From positions 4,774,001 through 4,838,000 of the forward strand of contig NZ_JACCBN010000001.1 in the NCBI RefSeq assembly GCF_013409505.1: a stretch of DNA of 64,000 nt. The letters run 5' to 3'. Source of the DNA: Actinomycetospora corticicola. Lineage in GTDB: Bacteria; Actinomycetota; Actinomycetes; Mycobacteriales; Pseudonocardiaceae. This document shows positions 43,505 through 52,787 of the stretch, piece after piece; the first letter of the stretch is position 1, and every line of letters begins with the position of its first letter. Position numbers and translations under genes: made by a program. The notes below the pieces were generated by a model that saw only the letters and a program-made list of their open reading frames with translations, had not been told where the DNA came from and made no database searches.

Positions 43505-44206
43505 ATGGCGCGCCGCGCAGCGCAGGATCCCGAACCGGTCGACCCGCCGCGGGAGCGTGCCTCCGACGCCGAGCGCGAGGACGTCGCCGCGATGCTCGCG
43601 CGGGCGATGGTGGCGGGCCGGCTGACGCCGGTCGAGTACTCGGACCGGGCGGCGATCGCCCAGGCCGCGCGGTACCGCGATCAGCTCGACGGGCTGCTCT
43701 CCGACCTGCCCGGGTTCGTGCTGCACTCCTCGCACGGCAGCGACGTGCTCGACCTCGAGGCCGGGCTGGGCGGCTCGATCACCCGCCGCGGGTACTGGAA
43801 GGTCCCGCCGACGGTGCGGGTGCGCAGCTGGGTGGGGCGGGTGCTGCTCGACTTCTCGGAGGCCGAGGCCACCACCGCGGTCACGGCCGTGGAGCTCGTC
43901 ACCGGGATGTGCACCCCGACGATCGTCCTGCCGGAGGGCGCGACCGCCGACGTGGACGACCTGCGCATCTCCGCGGGCGCCGTGCGGGACGAGACGGTGC
44001 ACCGCCGCGAGCGCGGGGATCTGCACGTCAGCGTGCGTGGACGGCACTCCTTCGGCGACGTCGTCCTGCGCCACCCGGTCCGCGGACGCTGGGAGCGGCT
44101 GCGGGCCCTGCCGGCCGAGGCGCCCCGCTCGGTCGCCCGGAGGGTGACCCGGGTCCACCGACCCGCCCGGCCCGACGCACGCCGATCCGACGGCCCGGGG
44201 CGGTAA
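43505..44206 (+). CDS. DUF1707 (SHOCT-like) and cell-wall-response domain protein
   Basis: A 233-aa protein. The DUF1707 domain is clear: ERASDAEREDVAAMLARAMV then AGRLTPVEYSDRAAIAQAAR to about residue 68. The following beta-rich part (VRVRSWVGRVLLDFSEAEAT, MCTPTIVLPEGATADVDDLR) resembles the LiaF-type cell-wall-active response domain. The tail is basic and disordered. Such proteins are common in actinobacteria with unknown function. Divergent from the DUF3048 gene and upstream of the kinase gene. Confidence 0.8.
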   Translation: MARRAAQDPEPVDPPRERASDAEREDVAAMLARAMVAGRLTPVEYSDRAAIAQAARYRDQLDGLLSDLPGFVLHSSHGSDVLDLEAGLGGSITRRGYWKVPPTVRVRSWVGRVLLDFSEAEATTAVTAVELVTGMCTPTIVLPEGATADVDDLRISAGAVRDETVHRRERGDLHVSVRGRHSFGDVVLRHPVRGRWERLRALPAEAPRSVARRVTRVHRPARPDARRSDGPGR

Positions 44207-44254
44207 CGTCGAGCACCCGCGACGCCAGCCCGTGAGACACCGAGGAGGGACCCC

Positions 44255-46057
44255 GTGACGCTCGACCCCGGCGCCGGGCTCCGGCTCCTCGCCCCCCTGG
44301 CGGTCGGCGTCCTCGTCGCCCTGCTCGCCTCCCCGCTGTACCGGGCCCTCGTCGCGCGCCGCCGCCAGGCGCTCCTGGTCGACCGGGTGGTCACCGGCCG
44401 GGTGGCCCGGCTGACCGGTCCGGAACGCCGTCGCGCCGTCCGCCACCTGCACCGTCAGGCGGGCGACCCGGTGCCGATGGTGCTCGGTCTCGCCGCCCTG
44501 GCCGGCACGATCTCCGTGGTCGGCGCCCTGTTCACCGCCCGCGCCACGACCGGCGGCAACGCCGACCGCCGGGCGGTCATCGACGGTCTGCTCGGGGCCC
44601 TCGACGACGCCGGGCTCCCGACGCCGGGTGCGGGCTCGGCCGTGCTCGTGGTCGCGTCGGTGGTCTCGGTGCTGCTCGCGCTCGCCGTCGCCACCCTCCA
44701 CGTGGCCGCCCTCGACGTCGAGCGCCGCCGGGCGATGCCCGTGACGCGACCGTGGCCGCTGTCCCGGCGCCGCACGACCTGGCTGCTCGCCGTCCTGGTG
44801 TTCGCCCTGCTGCTCCTGATCGGGCTGGAGAACGGCGCACTCGCCGCCGGCCTGTACCTCCTCGGCCACCAGATGACGCTGCGCGCGCTGCGACCGAAGC
44901 TCTGCACGATGGCGCCCGCCCTGCCGGAGGCCCTGCGCGCCGCCCGGCTGCCCGACCCGAAGGAGCGCCGCCTCATCCGGTCGCGGCGCGGCCCGGCGCC
45001 GGCCGTCGGTGCCGCCGGCGCCACCGGGGCGCGGCCGCCCACGGCGGCCCGCCCGATCCCCCCGGCCGGACCCCGCTCGGGCCCGGGCCGCACACCGCCC
45101 CCGGTCGCGCCGCCGCGCTCCACCGCCGCTCCCCGCCCGCCGACGACGGCGACGCGCCTGATCGACATGGCGCCGCCGGAGCAGCCGCTGAACCCGCACG
45201 ACCCGCGGACGGTCGGCGAGTACCAGCTCACCGGGCGGCTCGGCTCCGGCGGCATGGGCACCGTCTACCTCGGCCACCGGGCGGGCACCGCGGGTCAGGT
45301 GGCGATCAAGGTGCTCGCCCCGCACCTGCTCGACGACGTCGATGCCCGCACCCGGTTCCTGCGCGAGGGCCAGACCCTGCAGAAGGTCACCGGCGACTAC
45401 ACCGCGCGCGTCCTCGGGGTCGGGTTCGACGGCTCGATGCCCTACATCGTCATGGAGCGGCTCGACGGCCCGTCGCTGCACGCCTACGTGTGCGAGAGCG
45501 GCGCGGTGCGCGACGCCGAGACCCTGACGCGGATGGCCATCGCGCTCGCCCGCGCCCTCGCCGCCCTGCACAACGACGGGATCACCCACCGCGACCTCAA
45601 GCCCGGCAACATCCTGCTGACCTCCGCCGGCCCCAAGGTCGTCGACTTCGGGATCGCCCGGGTCGTCGGGCAGACCCACCACACCCCGGCGGGCAACATG
45701 GTCGGCACGCCCGGGTACATGGCGCCCGAGCAGGTCACCGGCAACGGCGCGGGCCCGGCGACCGACGTGTGGGCGTGGGCGTGCTGCGTGGTCTTCGCCG
45801 CCCGTGGCGACCACCTCTTCGACGGCGAGAACATCGTCGACATCGCGCGGCGCATCCTCGACGGGCCGCCCGCCGACGCCTTCACCGGCGTCGGGCGACT
45901 CTCCCCGCGCCTGGTCCCGGTCCTGCGGCGCGCCACCGCGCAGGACGCCGCCGACCGACCCCGCGACGGTGCGGCGCTGCTGCGGCTGCTGGACCGTTCG
46001 GGCGCCACCGCGACCGTCGGCAGCTTCGCCTGGGACAAGCTCGTCGGCGCCCGCTGA
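44255..46057 (+). CDS. Membrane Ser/Thr protein kinase with N-terminal membrane domain
   Basis: A 600-aa kinase with reversed layout. Residues 1-230 contain about four transmembrane segments, 240-305 a Pro/Ala-rich linker, and 325-590 a Hanks-type kinase domain. All core motifs are intact: P-loop LGSGGMGTVYLGHR, VAIKVLAP (Lys), GITHRDLKPGNILL, KVVDFGIARV and GTPGYMAPEQV. There is no extracellular PASTA domain. The GTG start follows a GGAGGG ribosome site. Its neighbours (DUF1707, class A PBP) suggest cell-envelope signalling, which is an inference. Confidence 0.9.
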   Translation: MTLDPGAGLRLLAPLAVGVLVALLASPLYRALVARRRQALLVDRVVTGRVARLTGPERRRAVRHLHRQAGDPVPMVLGLAALAGTISVVGALFTARATTGGNADRRAVIDGLLGALDDAGLPTPGAGSAVLVVASVVSVLLALAVATLHVAALDVERRRAMPVTRPWPLSRRRTTWLLAVLVFALLLLIGLENGALAAGLYLLGHQMTLRALRPKLCTMAPALPEALRAARLPDPKERRLIRSRRGPAPAVGAAGATGARPPTAARPIPPAGPRSGPGRTPPPVAPPRSTAAPRPPTTATRLIDMAPPEQPLNPHDPRTVGEYQLTGRLGSGGMGTVYLGHRAGTAGQVAIKVLAPHLLDDVDARTRFLREGQTLQKVTGDYTARVLGVGFDGSMPYIVMERLDGPSLHAYVCESGAVRDAETLTRMAIALARALAALHNDGITHRDLKPGNILLTSAGPKVVDFGIARVVGQTHHTPAGNMVGTPGYMAPEQVTGNGAGPATDVWAWACCVVFAARGDHLFDGENIVDIARRILDGPPADAFTGVGRLSPRLVPVLRRATAQDAADRPRDGAALLRLLDRSGATATVGSFAWDKLVGAR

Positions 46058-46129
46058 GGCACCCCCGTCGTCGGGACGTCCGCTGCTACGGTTCGGCTCG
46101 CATCGACCGAACCGAGGAGGGGCGGGCAC

Positions 46130-46519
46130 GTGGCCAGCTGGGACGACCTGGTGCTGTGGGTGCGGGTCCGCTACGAGGTGATGGCGCAGAGCGCGGACAG
46201 CCTCACCTTCCGCCTCCCGACGGGCGAGGACCGTGACCAGCTCGTCTACGTCCGGCACCGCGGCGCGGTCGACGGGCACGACTGGATGCAGATCGAGTCG
46301 CCGATCGCGAAGCTCGACCAGATCGACGCCCGGCGCCTGCTCGAGCTCGCCGAGGACGCCGTGGTCGGGGGCGCAGCCGCCGTCGACGGGGTCGCCGTGT
46401 TCCGGCACGCCGCGCCGCTGGAGGACATGAGCTTCGCCGAGTTCGAGGGGCCGTTCCGCCTGGTCACCGAGACCGCGGACCGCCTCGAGCAGCAGCTGAC
46501 GGGCGCCGACCACTTCTGA
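46130..46519 (+). CDS. Hypothetical YbjN/CesT-like small protein
   Basis: A 129-aa alpha/beta protein: VRVRYEVMAQSADSLTFRLP, QLVYVRHRGAVDGHDWMQIE, RLLELAEDAVVGGAAAVDGV and a closing helix AEFEGPFRLVTETADRLEQQ. The pattern resembles YbjN or class I secretion-chaperone-like folds, but I cannot name a family with confidence. GTG start with GAGGAGGGG 8 nt before. Lies between the kinase and acetamidase genes on the same strand. Confidence 0.65.
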   Translation: MASWDDLVLWVRVRYEVMAQSADSLTFRLPTGEDRDQLVYVRHRGAVDGHDWMQIESPIAKLDQIDARRLLELAEDAVVGGAAAVDGVAVFRHAAPLEDMSFAEFEGPFRLVTETADRLEQQLTGADHF

Positions 46520-46555
46520 CTGGACCTCGGCGCGCGGACCCAGCAGGATCACCGC

Positions 46556-47563
46556 GTGGCCGAGCTCGAGTTCACCCCGACGCCCGAGCAGTACGCCTGG
46601 ACCTTCGGCGGGGTCGCCCCGGTCCGCGAGGTCGAGCCGGGCACCGTCATGCGCCTGTGGTGCGACGACGCCTTCGGCGGGCGCATCCGCGCGGTCACCG
46701 ACCTGCCGAGCGCGGTGCTCGACGCGCGCTTCCTCAACCCGCAGACCGGGCCGTTCGCGGTCCGCGGCGCGGAGCCCGGCGACACCCTGGTGCTGCACCT
46801 GGTCGACCTCACCCCGGCCCGCGAGTGGGGCGCCTCCACGCTCGTGCCGTTCTTCGGCGGCCTGACCGGTACCGATCGCACGGCCCTGCTCGACGACCCG
46901 CTGCCCGAGCTCACCTGGATCTACGAGCTGGACCGGGCGCGGAACACCGTCACGTTCGTGGCGCGGCGCAGCGACTTCAGCGTCGACCTGCCCGTGGCGC
47001 CGATGCTCGGGACCGTCGGGGTGGCGCCCGCGGCCCGCGAGGTCCGCTCCTCGCTCACCCCGGACGCCTTCGGGGGGAACATGGACACGCCCGAGATGCG
47101 GGCCGGCGTCACCTGCTACCTGCCGGTCAACGAGCCCGGCGCGCTGTTCTCGGTGGGTGACGGGCACTACCGGCAGGGCGAGGGCGAGTCCTGCGGCACC
47201 GCCGTCGAGGGTGCGATGGACGTGACCCTGATCGTGGAGCTGGTGAAGGCCGACGTCGCGCCCGCGCCCCTGTGGCCGCGCATCGAGAGCGACGAGGAGC
47301 TCATCACCGTCGGGTCCTCCCGCCCGCTCGAGGACGCGTGGCGCATCGGGCAGAAGGAGATGATCTCCTGGCTCGGCACGCTGCACGGGCTGGACCGCCT
47401 CGACGCGTACGAACTGCTCACCCAGATCTCGCTGGCCCCGCTGGCCAACGTGGTCGACACCAACTACAGCGCCGTGACGAAGGTGTCCAAGGCGTTCCTG
47501 CCCCGCGTGGACCCGTACGGCGGCCTGCACGCCGACCTGCGGGCCCGCGCCGCGTCGCTCTAG
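46556..47563 (+). CDS. Acetamidase/formamidase family protein
   Basis: A 335-aa amidase of the FmdA/AmdA family. Recognised from GDTLVLHLVDLTPAREWG, PMLGTVGVAPAAREV, DAFGGNMDTPEMRAG (metal-site Asp region) and LFSVGDGHYRQGEGESCGTA VE-type His/Glu motif. It hydrolyses short-chain amides to ammonia and the acid; which amide is unclear. It is followed 8 nt later by an SDR gene, so both may act on related substrates. Confidence 0.87.
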   Translation: MAELEFTPTPEQYAWTFGGVAPVREVEPGTVMRLWCDDAFGGRIRAVTDLPSAVLDARFLNPQTGPFAVRGAEPGDTLVLHLVDLTPAREWGASTLVPFFGGLTGTDRTALLDDPLPELTWIYELDRARNTVTFVARRSDFSVDLPVAPMLGTVGVAPAAREVRSSLTPDAFGGNMDTPEMRAGVTCYLPVNEPGALFSVGDGHYRQGEGESCGTAVEGAMDVTLIVELVKADVAPAPLWPRIESDEELITVGSSRPLEDAWRIGQKEMISWLGTLHGLDRLDAYELLTQISLAPLANVVDTNYSAVTKVSKAFLPRVDPYGGLHADLRARAASL

Positions 47564-47571
47564 GAGACCCC

Positions 47572-48330
47572 GTGGATCTGCAGCTCGCCGGACGCAAGGC
47601 CCTGGTCACCGGGGGCAGCAAGGGCATCGGCCGGGCGGTCGTGGAGAGCCTGGCCGGGGAGGGCGCGACGGTCGCCTTCTGCGCGCGGGGTGCCGAGGGC
47701 GTCGAGGCCTGCGTCGCCGACCTCACCGCGGCGGGGCACGACGTGCGCGGGGCCGCGGTCGACGTCGCCGACGGGGACGCGCTGCGGGCCTGGGTGACCG
47801 GGTGCGCCGAGGACCTCGGCGGCATCGACGTCGTCGTGGCCAACGTGTCGGCGCTCGCCATCCCGCCGACCGAGGAGAACTGGGAGGCGTCCTTCCGCAC
47901 CGACATGCTCGGTACCGTGCGCCTCGTGGAGGCGGCGCTGCCGGCCCTGGAGGCCTCCGGCGCCGGGTCGATCGTCACGATCTCGAGCGTCTCCGGCCGC
48001 GAGATCGACTTCGCGGCGGGTCCGTACGGCACCTTCAAGGGCGCGATCGTGCACTACACGCAGGGGCTGGCCCATCAGCTCGCCGGCCGCGTCCGCGCGA
48101 ACTCGGTGTCGCCCGGCAACACCTACTTCGAGGGTGGGGTCTGGGAGTCGATCGAGTCCGGCGACCGCGAGCTCTACGACCGCGCGCTCGCGCTCAACCC
48201 GACCGGCCGCATGGCGCGCCCGGAGGAGATCGCCGTGGCGGTCACGTTCCTCGCGAGCCCCGTCGCGTCGTTCGTGACCGGCACCAACCTCGTGGTCGAC
48301 GGCGCGCTGACCCGCGGCGTGCAGCTCTAG
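47572..48330 (+). CDS. Short-chain dehydrogenase/reductase (FabG-like)
   Basis: A 252-aa classical SDR. Cofactor motif ALVTGGSKGIGRAVVESLAG, NVSALA (in place of NNAG), catalytic Ser in SIVTISSVSGREID and YxxxK in YGTFKGAIVH. The C-terminus VTFLASPVASFVTGTNLVVD GALTRG is typical of 3-oxoacyl reductase-like SDRs. The change of NNAG to VANVS is unusual but occurs in some subfamilies. GTG start, 8 nt after the acetamidase stop. Its stop shares CTAG with the convergent gene. Confidence 0.87.
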   Translation: MDLQLAGRKALVTGGSKGIGRAVVESLAGEGATVAFCARGAEGVEACVADLTAAGHDVRGAAVDVADGDALRAWVTGCAEDLGGIDVVVANVSALAIPPTEENWEASFRTDMLGTVRLVEAALPALEASGAGSIVTISSVSGREIDFAAGPYGTFKGAIVHYTQGLAHQLAGRVRANSVSPGNTYFEGGVWESIESGDRELYDRALALNPTGRMARPEEIAVAVTFLASPVASFVTGTNLVVDGALTRGVQL

Positions 48331-48821
48331 CGCTGCCGGCCCTCGGGCAGAGCGGGGCGCTCCGGGCCGAAGATCAGCGAGACCAGGGCCTGCGCCGCCG
48401 CCCCGACCGCTCCCACCGCGGCCACGACGGTGCGGGCGGTCCAGTCGACGGCCACCTCCACCCCGTACCGGGTGGCGGCACCGGCGCGCCGCCACCGGCT
48501 CGCGAGGTCCTCGGTCGGCCGCGCGGGCAGGTGCCGCGGTGCGAGCACGAGCTCCGTTCCCGACGACGGGTCGGGGCGCTCGGCCGGCCCGGAGGGCGCC
48601 CGGACGGCGCCGGGCCGGGCGGTGCGCCGGTGCGGAAGCAGCGGTCCGACGTGGGGGTGCCGGGGTGCGGGGACGTCGGCCGAGAACAGGGCCGGACCGT
48701 CACCGAACCGGGCGATGGCGGCCGCCTCGCCCGCGACCAGCCCCGGGCGGTCGCCGCCCGCGGCGTCCGACCCGTCCGGAGCCTCCCCGCGGGGATCGGC
48801 CGGGTCGTCGGTCATGGTCAC
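48327..48821 (-). CDS. Hypothetical Pro/Arg-rich protein, 164 aa
   Basis: Mostly low complexity: an acidic and Gly/Ala-rich N-terminus, a His/Arg/Pro-rich middle (RHPHVGPLLPHRRTARPG) and one better-ordered C-terminal helix (AATRYGVEVAVDWTARTVVA). No known domain. Its stop shares CTAG with the SDR gene, and an AGAGG site lies 5 nt before the ATG, which support it as a real gene, but it could be less conserved than its neighbours. Confidence 0.55.
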   Translation of the reverse strand: MTMTDDPADPRGEAPDGSDAAGGDRPGLVAGEAAAIARFGDGPALFSADVPAPRHPHVGPLLPHRRTARPGAVRAPSGPAERPDPSSGTELVLAPRHLPARPTEDLASRWRRAGAATRYGVEVAVDWTARTVVAAVGAVGAAAQALVSLIFGPERPALPEGRQR

Positions 48822-49148
48822 CTCTCGGTGTCGCTGGGTCGTGCGGACCTGATGGGACGGGCGGGTCCGATCGGTGACCGGTGGCCCGTCGTCGAGCGAA
48901 GGACAGTGTCACCCATGTGCGGGGACACCGAACACCGCTCGCCGCATGTTTCCATCCGGTCACGGAGCGCGCCAGATTCCCCCTGTATCCGGGCCTCGCC
49001 GCAGCCGTTGACCTCGACGGGATCGCCTACGCGGCGGACTCTCCGATCGGCGGTTCCACGCGGGGGACGGTCGCCGGACGGAGACCGGGCCGTGATCCCA
49101 TCGAGACCGGTGGGGCCGGCCCACCGCACGGACGCGGGAGGTGGAGCG
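48822..49148. promoter_or_regulatory. 327-bp upstream region of the class A PBP
   Basis: Holds the promoters of the divergent 48821 gene and the PBP gene. A TTGACC box (about 49009) with TACGCG downstream is a weak candidate. A GGGAGGTGG ribosome site lies directly before GTG 49149. I see no operator repeats or RNA motif. Confidence 0.35.
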
Positions 49149-52100
49149 GTGGCGGGAGCGCATTCCCGGTCCTCTCGACACGAGCGTCCGGACCCCCTCG
49201 AGGTGCCTCCGCCCCCGGGCCCCGACCTCGACGCCGAGGACCGTGACCGGGACTACGGCGAGATCTTCCGCCCCCGCCCGGCCGACGACCCGGCCCCGCC
49301 CTCCCCGCCGATCGGGTTCCCGAACGCGCTCTCCTCGTCGTCCTTCCGGACGCCCGGCGGGAGCGCCCCCGCGGGCCGGCCCATGGCCGAGCGTCGCTCC
49401 GGCGCGGCGCTGCTGACGGGATCGCGTCCCGCCGGTGGCGGTGCCCCCGCCACGACCTCCCGCACCGCCCTGCAGCAGCCGCTGTCGGTGCCGCCCCCGC
49501 CGGCTGCGCCACCGCCTCCGGCGAACCCGCCCGCGCAGGGCCCGACCGGTCGCGGTCCGGGCGCCCCGACCCGCCGTCCGGTGGGGCACCCGTCGTTCCC
49601 CGGCTCCGAGCCCGCCCCCTCGCTGACCGGGACGCGCGCCGTGCCCGGCGCGCGCACCGACTCCGGCCCCCAGCCCCGGCCCGGCACGCCGCCCCCCGCG
49701 CGGCCCGGTGGTCCGGCCCGCCCGTCGGCGGCCCCCGGTCGTCCCGGTGCGCCGGTCGCGCCCGCGACCGGATCGGCACCCGTCCGACCCGGGCCCTCCG
49801 CCCCGGGCGCGGCGCCTGCGCCCGGGCGGCCGTCCGGGCCGGCCCGTCCTGCCGGCCCGCAGCCGAACGCCGGTCCCGGTGCGTCCCGGACCGTCGCCGG
49901 CCCGCCCCAGGCTCTCGCCGGTGCCGTCGCCCCGGTCCGCCCCGGGTCGCCCGCCGCCCCGCAGAACCCGGTCACCCCGCAGCGGCCCGCCGGCCCGCAG
50001 GGCCCAGCCGCTCCGCAGGGCCCGGCCGCTCCGCAGGGCCCGGCCGCTCCGCAGGGTCCGGCCGCTCCGCAGGGCCCGGCCGCCGGGTCGCGGCCGGTCG
50101 CACCCGCCCGCCCTGCACCGTCCGGCGAGCGGGCACCCTCGGCGGCGCCCGCACCGACGGTGCTCGATGGACACGACGCTGCCCCGCGCCGCACCCCCGA
50201 CGGCACCGCCATCGCACCCGCCGTCGGGAAGGACGGGCGCGAGAAGGGCCCCGAGGTCGACGGGGAGGACTCCGGCGCCTCCGCCGCACCGACCCGGGCC
50301 TCGTCGCCGACGACCACGGCCGGCTCGACGGGCACCGCCGCCACCACGACGACGCGGCGCGGCGCCTCGACCCCCCAGTCGATGCAGACCCGCGCCGAGC
50401 GTCGCGCGGCCGGCAAGGACGGGCTCGCACGCGCAGCCGGACGCCGGGCGACCGGGACGCGGACCACCACGACGGCGACCACCGGGCGCTCCCGCACCGC
50501 GCGGTCGGCGGCGCCGCTCCGGGACGACCGTTCCGCCCCGCCCCGCGGGCGGATCGCCGCGGCGGTGGCCGCGCTCGTCGCGGCCGTGGCGGCCAAGGTC
50601 GTGCACTGGCCGGGCGGCGAGCGCCTGGTCCGGGTGGGCCACCTGGTCGACGACCGCGTCCAGCGCTACCTCGACGGCAAGGACGGCGAGTCGCTGCCGG
50701 TCGCGGCCCGGCTGTGGCGCCGTCGCCGCCGGATGGGCTACGCGACGCTGGCGACCGCGGTCGGGGTCCCGGTCCTGGCGCTGACGCTGGGGTGGCTGCT
50801 CGTCCCGGTGCCGAACGCGGATTCGGCGGTCGAGAGCCAGCTCAACACGGTGTCCTTCTCCGACGGCACGGTGCTCGCCCGCGTGGCGCCTGGCGAGCAG
50901 GGCAACCGGCAGAAGGTGTCGATCGCCCAGGTGCCGCTGCCGGTGCAGCACGCCGTGCTCTCGGCCGAGGACCGGACGTTCTACACGAACTCCGGCTTCG
51001 ACGTCTCCGGGATCGCGAAGGCGGCCTGGAAGCAGGTCACCGGCGGGCAGGGCGGCGGGTCGACGATCACCCAGCAGTACGTCAAGAACGCGATGGTCGG
51101 CTCCGAGCACTCGTACTTCCGCAAGTTCAAGGAACTGATCATCTCGGCCAAGATCACGCAGGAGTACTCGAAGGACCAGGTGCTCGAGGACTACCTCAAC
51201 AGCATCTACTTCGGGCGCGGCGCGTACGGCATCCAGGCCGCCTCGCAGGCGTACTTCGCGAAGTCGGTCGACCAGCTGACCCCGGCCGAGGGCGCGATGA
51301 TCGCGGGCCTCATCCAGGCGCCGTCGCAGTGGGACCCGGCGGTCAACCTGCAGGGCTCCCAGCGCCGCTGGACCTACGTGCTCGACGGCATGGTCTCGCA
51401 GGGCTGGCTCTCCGCCGGCGACCGCGCGAACGCGACGTTCCCGATGACGATCCCGCCCCGCAAGGTCGGCAACGGCGTGCCGGACGACGACCGCGGCCAC
51501 ATCTACAACGCGGTCAAGGACGAGCTGAAGAGCCTCGGGATCGACGAGGACGCGCTGGTCACCGAAGGCCTGCAGATCCAGACGACGATCGACCCGGAGA
51601 AGCAGGCCGAGGCGGCCGAGTCGGTCCGCGACGAGATGCAGGGCAAGCCCGCGAACCTGCGCAGCGCCGCCGTCTCGATCGACCCGCGGACCGGCGCGAT
51701 CCTCTCGTACTACGGCGGCGACAACGGATCGGGCCTCGACTACGCGCAGGTGGAGAAGCAGGCGGGCTCGACGTTCAAGCCGTTCGTGCTGCTGGCCGCG
51801 CTGCAGCAGCACCCGCCGATCGGCATCAGCACCCAGTTCGACGGGCAGTCGGTCCCCGGGAAGACGGTCCGCAACGTCGAGGGCGCGGACTGCGCCAACT
51901 GCTCCCTGAAGAAGGCCATGACGTTGTCGAACAACGTCGTGTTCACCGCGCTCGGCAACGAGGTCGGCCCGCAGGCGGTGGCGGACGCCGCCCACCAGGC
52001 CGGGATCACCGCCAAGCTGGAGAACCCGAACTCGGGCCTCGCCCTGGGCAACGCCGAGGTCACCCCGGTCGAGATGGCCGCCGCCTACGCCACGTTCGCG

Positions 52101-52787
52101 AACGACGGCGTCTACCACAAGCCGCACCTGGTGCAGAAGGTCACGACGGCCAGCGGCGAGGTGCTCTACGACGGCGCGGCCGACCAGGGCGAGCAGCGCA
52201 TCGACCCGAAGGTGGCGCGCAACGTCACCGAGGCCATGCGCGACGTCCCGACCTACGACGGCGCGCAGCTCGCCGGCGGGCGCATCGCCGCGGGCAAGAC
52301 CGGGACCGTCCAGTCGCACCTGGACAACCAGAACAACGACGCGTGGATGGTCGGGTACACCCCGTCGGTCGTGGCGTCGGTGTGGGTCGGCACCGACGAC
52401 AACACGCCGATCCAGTACCCCGACGGCCGCCCGATCTACGGCCACGGCATCCCGAGCGACATCTGGCAGAAGTTCATGAACGGCGCCGTGCAGGGCACGC
52501 CGAAGCAGACCTTCGGGGAGTTCGTGCCGGTCGCCGGCGACGACCCGGGGACGACGGCCACCGGCGAGGGCCAGCAGGCCAGCAGCACCACGGCGGCCGC
52601 GCCCACCACCGAGAGCAAGGCGCCCGGCACGACCACGACCGCGCCGCCGACGCCGAGCGCGGGCCCGGCCCCGGCACCGGAGCCCGCCCCGGTGGAGCCC
52701 GGCGCCCCGGCCGAGGGGGCCGCCCCGGAGGCCCCCGCCGCTCAGCAGCCCGAGGAGCCTGCGCAGCAGCCCGCCGCGGACGGCTGA
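49149..52787 (+). CDS. Class A penicillin-binding protein with very long Pro/Ala-rich cytoplasmic N-terminus
   Basis: A 1212-aa bifunctional peptidoglycan synthase. Residues 1-500 are a Pro/Ala/Arg-rich, probably cytoplasmic region, including five GPAAPQ repeats. One transmembrane helix (YATLATAVGVPVLALTLGWL) lies near 530. The GT51 transglycosylase domain follows (LSAEDRTFYTNSGFD, GGSTITQQYVKNAM), then the transpeptidase domain with SxxK in AGSTFKPFVLL (about 873), SNN in MTLSNNVVF and KTG in AAGKTGTVQS (about 1050). The C-terminus is Thr/Pro-rich. It resembles mycobacterial PonA1/PonA2. GTG 49149 has a GGAGGTGG site before it. Confidence 0.93.
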   Translation: MAGAHSRSSRHERPDPLEVPPPPGPDLDAEDRDRDYGEIFRPRPADDPAPPSPPIGFPNALSSSSFRTPGGSAPAGRPMAERRSGAALLTGSRPAGGGAPATTSRTALQQPLSVPPPPAAPPPPANPPAQGPTGRGPGAPTRRPVGHPSFPGSEPAPSLTGTRAVPGARTDSGPQPRPGTPPPARPGGPARPSAAPGRPGAPVAPATGSAPVRPGPSAPGAAPAPGRPSGPARPAGPQPNAGPGASRTVAGPPQALAGAVAPVRPGSPAAPQNPVTPQRPAGPQGPAAPQGPAAPQGPAAPQGPAAPQGPAAGSRPVAPARPAPSGERAPSAAPAPTVLDGHDAAPRRTPDGTAIAPAVGKDGREKGPEVDGEDSGASAAPTRASSPTTTAGSTGTAATTTTRRGASTPQSMQTRAERRAAGKDGLARAAGRRATGTRTTTTATTGRSRTARSAAPLRDDRSAPPRGRIAAAVAALVAAVAAKVVHWPGGERLVRVGHLVDDRVQRYLDGKDGESLPVAARLWRRRRRMGYATLATAVGVPVLALTLGWLLVPVPNADSAVESQLNTVSFSDGTVLARVAPGEQGNRQKVSIAQVPLPVQHAVLSAEDRTFYTNSGFDVSGIAKAAWKQVTGGQGGGSTITQQYVKNAMVGSEHSYFRKFKELIISAKITQEYSKDQVLEDYLNSIYFGRGAYGIQAASQAYFAKSVDQLTPAEGAMIAGLIQAPSQWDPAVNLQGSQRRWTYVLDGMVSQGWLSAGDRANATFPMTIPPRKVGNGVPDDDRGHIYNAVKDELKSLGIDEDALVTEGLQIQTTIDPEKQAEAAESVRDEMQGKPANLRSAAVSIDPRTGAILSYYGGDNGSGLDYAQVEKQAGSTFKPFVLLAALQQHPPIGISTQFDGQSVPGKTVRNVEGADCANCSLKKAMTLSNNVVFTALGNEVGPQAVADAAHQAGITAKLENPNSGLALGNAEVTPVEMAAAYATFANDGVYHKPHLVQKVTTASGEVLYDGAADQGEQRIDPKVARNVTEAMRDVPTYDGAQLAGGRIAAGKTGTVQSHLDNQNNDAWMVGYTPSVVASVWVGTDDNTPIQYPDGRPIYGHGIPSDIWQKFMNGAVQGTPKQTFGEFVPVAGDDPGTTATGEGQQASSTTAAAPTTESKAPGTTTTAPPTPSAGPAPAPEPAPVEPGAPAEGAAPEAPAAQQPEEPAQQPAADG
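49998..50087 (+). repeat. Five tandem 18-bp repeats inside the PBP gene
   Basis: Five units of CAGGGCCCGGCCGCTCCG with single-base changes, encoding Gln-Gly-Pro-Ala-Ala-Pro repeats at residues 284-313. In frame, so copy-number change would only lengthen or shorten the linker. Confidence 0.85.

Noticed and set aside
43469-47530. Very long open frame on the minus strand (over 1300 codons) opposite the kinase and acetamidase genes
   Set aside because: Its translation is low-complexity Arg/Gly/Val/His sequence, and it runs antisense to several genes with intact domain motifs. High GC removes stop codons by chance.
47802-49148. Upstream extension of the PBP reading frame to 47802
   Set aside because: It would overlap the SDR gene and encodes no domain; a GTG with a good ribosome site at 49149 explains the start.
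49998-50087. CRISPR-like repeat array
   Set aside because: Units are 18 bp, directly tandem with no spacers, in frame, and encode a Pro/Ala linker.
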